A stretch of 64,000 nt of DNA from positions 9,038,501 to 9,102,500 of the forward strand of contig OW051470.1 in the NCBI GenBank assembly GCA_932521025.1. Reading direction: 5' to 3'. Position numbers and translations under genes: made by a program. Source of the stretch: Oscheius onirici (Eukaryota > Nematoda > Chromadorea > Rhabditida > Rhabditidae). Position 1 is the first letter of the stretch; the number at the start of each line of letters is the position of its first letter. Under the pieces are notes generated by a model. That model searched no databases, was not told the origin of the DNA, and was given only the letters and a program-made list of their open reading frames with translations. Positions 61,783-64,000 of the stretch are shown piece after piece.

Positions 61783-63522
61783 TTAAACAGGTGGCACTAT
61801 TTTCGGCGTGGATATGAGGAAGAAAAGCAAAGTGTGCTGATGCTGAGGTAGGAGAGGCGTAAGCCCGGTACAGAAGATCGTCGGACTGAATATGGTTGCA
61901 ACGTTTTCGATGCTCATCTTGTTGGCAGAGACATGTTCTGTCACCTTTCGCAAGTGGTCCAGAATGGCTTGGAGGGTCGTGGCGTTGGCTTCTGAGAGCT
62001 CTTCCAGAGCTTTTCTGAAGAGACTTTTCTGCAAAAAAAGGAATATAGTCTCACCGGCACTGTCTTATCCTGTCCTGACTGTTACGGGCATTCGAATATG
62101 CTATCAAGAGCAGTTTGTAGACACTGAAGGGGACTAGTTGGACCGGTAGGGAACGGAGGTAGAGCTTTAGAAGGCCACAGACAGTATGGATGTCCTCTAC
62201 CTGAATAAGTGACTGTTACTGTTCCTGTTACTGTTACTGTCACTTTTACTGTTCCTTTACTGTTATTGTTACTGTCACTATTACTACTGTCACTCACCTG
62301 ACTCAAATCCACCGGATTTTGAGAATCGAACTGTCTCCTGAGCCTCTCCATATGGTCATGAGAACCGGACACCCTGTAGATTCCCTCAACTCCAAGACCA
62401 CGATGTTCCACCTCCCAGATACATTTATTAACCACAGGAGGTACCTCGACCTGATAGGCCAGACAAAGAGTAGTCAGATCGACGGCAAACATTCTCTTGA
62501 TGTATTTGGCTTCCGGACGGCAGTCCTTTAACCAAATTCTGTTGGAATTCTCAAGAAACCAACCTGAACCGTCCTCTCTGAGCACTTCTTGTGAGCAGCG
62601 AAGCCACACTCATCGCATCGGACACCCTGTTGTACCAGTCCCCACATGAAATTGCGACAAAAGTCGCAATAGTGAGGAATCTTGAAGGTTACGGGAGAGA
62701 ACTTGTGAGCTCTGGCCAGGACTTGTCTTTTGGGCACATCGCAGGAAGATTTGGTGTAGATCATGTAGGGACTGAAAATGGCAAAAATGTGAACGGGAGT
62801 CTAAGCTGTCGATGTAAATTTGCCAATTGAAAAAGAAAAAACAGGCTTTTTGTACTTGGACAAACGAGAGTCTTGCCCCCAGTCCGGTACATTCATTTCC
62901 TCTAACAATATGATATTCTTTTGCGTCTAATTTTTGGCAACAATAAGCTAATCTTTTGAAAGTTCTATTCCCAGTATATTTTGTTTCAAAACACATTTTT
63001 AACCTTAAAAGTAAAAAAAGTACTGTGAAGACTCACCTCTGTTCATAAATAGCTTCATCGGCCATTCTCTGAATGTAAGCCGAGGCGTGCTGGTCCATGA
63101 ACATGGAGATGAGTCCGTCCGCTACGAGAAGCTCAATGCTTTCGAACCTCTTCTCCCCAACGTAGTGTGTTCCGTCGTAGTAGAGCTAAATTCTTGTTTT
63201 CTTCGAAGAAAATATATAAATAGCACCTTATAGTTCATGACACGGCCATCAAAAAGCATGCAGAGAGTGTAAGCATTGTCGGATCGCTGACTCTCTCGGA
63301 CCAAGTAGGCTCCTTCTCCGGCTCGTCGCAACAAATTGTCAGCCTTGAATATTAAGGGTTCTCAAAAAGAAATAACAAAAACCTCTTCCCGATCAATGAG
63401 TCCATGAAAAGTCGGCTCATTGGAGTATTGAATAGGTCGACAGGAGATTGGAGGACTTTTAATTACTGCTACTGGCCTCGGGGACTTTTCTTGAAGGACG
63501 TAGAGGTTCTGCTTCCAGAAGC
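61783..63522 (-). CDS. chin-1: Chimaerin: SH2-C1-RhoGAP protein (5' partial)
   Basis: Diacylglycerol-responsive Rac GTPase-activating protein. Seven exons close in phase: 63522-63383, 63343-63227, 63185-63037, 62771-62564, 62525-62298, 62200-62055, 62014-61783; about 406 residues. Order: FWKQNLYVLQ leader and SH2 (FHGLIDREEADNLL, GAYLVRES with the phosphotyrosine Arg), C1 domain (AHKFSPVTFKIPHYCDFC ... HKKC), linker DCRPEAKYIKRMF, RhoGAP (EGIYRVSGSHD with the arginine finger, LKLYLRSLPV, IENVATIFSPT). The 40-nt intron 62054-62015 uses CTCTTCAG; a nearer TTTGCAG would leave a 26-nt intron and break the frame. Two acceptors end AAG. The first exon(s) lie upstream of 63522 and were not found, possibly beyond the window. 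Confidence 0.92.
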
Positions 63523-64000
63523 CTGAAAATGTTCTGGTTCGGTACTTGTGAGACAACTGAGCTGGCTTTTTTTCGCCCGTATAATGTCTCAGGGATTGTA
63601 CAGAACACAAAACACCACCTCCTTGGTTGCCATCAGAAAAAATATACAGATTGAGGCTGTGGTTCCTACGAGTTTTGGGCGAATGTTCGTGTTTGTTGTT
63701 CATTTTGACCGACCACGAACACAAACAGTTCGTGTTCGTGGACGAACATGGAACTGGCGAATGTTCGTGTTCGTGTTCGCCTGACGAACAAAAAAGCGAA
63801 AATGTTCGTTGGTCGGGGCTCGAACAGAGTTTTTTTTTGCATTTTATCCAGTACTAAAGGCTATACGTACCTATAGACTGAGTCGAAGGCCTCAAAATTT
63901 TTCTTACAATTTAATCATCAAACGACTGATTCTTACAAAAAACGTGATTTTGGAGAAAATTCGTGAAAAAGTTTAAAAAAAAAAAAGGTTGAAAAAAAAG
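63523..64000. repeat. Upstream region of chimaerin with GTTCGTG repeats
   Basis: 63675-63800 consists of repeated GAATGTTCGTGTTCG words and their complements (CACGAACACAAAC), opening with GGGCGAATGTTCG. The remainder is AT-rich. No exon seen. Confidence 0.65.

Noticed and set aside
62029-62054. 26-nt intron in chimaerin
   Set aside because: Using TTTGCAG at 62029 breaks the frame; the acceptor at 62015 gives a 40-nt intron in phase.

Overview
The window reads as nuclear DNA of a free-living rhabditid-type nematode. The evidence is dense multi-exon genes with many 35-60 nt introns, nearly invariant TTTCAG acceptors, an nhr-type nuclear receptor with the nematode P-box, F-box, BTB and small Cys-rich secreted families, intron-containing tRNA-Arg genes, and neighbours that (from memory, not checked) sit together on a C. 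elegans chromosome III cosmid (ppm-1.G, a diacylglycerol lipase and an aldehyde dehydrogenase). No bacterial, viral or CRISPR-like features were seen. Gene models were built by hand from splice signals and reading-frame phase; most of the long ones close perfectly in phase.

Layout. 0-3 kb: F-box pseudogene remnant, SH2-pseudokinase (minus), mariner-like MITE. 3-8 kb: 12-exon polypeptide GalNAc-transferase (plus). 8-15.4 kb: three genes on the minus strand in a row, merlin (nfm-1), THOC5 and a dithiol glutaredoxin, the last two only 178 bp apart. 15.6-24 kb: accessory zone with tRNA-Arg, a double BTB/zinc-ribbon gene between direct repeats, BTB and kinase fragments, hAT-like MITEs and a small Cys-rich secreted gene. 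24.6-27 kb: nuclear hormone receptor. 27-34.4 kb: gene-poor, with a divergent pair of F-box copies, a 1.1 kb element with ~300 bp terminal inverted repeats and decayed coding sequence. 34.4-38.8 kb: a modular C2H2 zinc-finger gene with an antisense intronic tRNA-Arg. 39-48 kb: TACC/tac-1 and PPM1G/ppm-1.G (minus); a 3.4 kb intron of the latter is filled with two decayed RTE-like non-LTR elements. 49.6-55 kb: diacylglycerol lipase with an intronic tRNA-Ile. 55.5-58.4 kb: ALDH9-type dehydrogenase. 59.9-61.3 kb: MCM3-like exons interrupted by a palindromic repeat. 61.8-63.5 kb: chimaerin (SH2-C1-RhoGAP), whose 5' end was not found.

The conserved genes are housekeeping or signalling functions (O-glycosylation, Hippo-type signalling, mRNA export, redox, centrosome/microtubules, phosphatase, lipid signalling, Rac regulation) and do not form one pathway. 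The unusual content lies between them: very many foldback elements, a degenerate GAGACAGA/CTCTGTC low-complexity sequence in almost every long intron, GC-AG introns, a 32-nt intron, and several proteins that keep a fold but lose catalytic residues.
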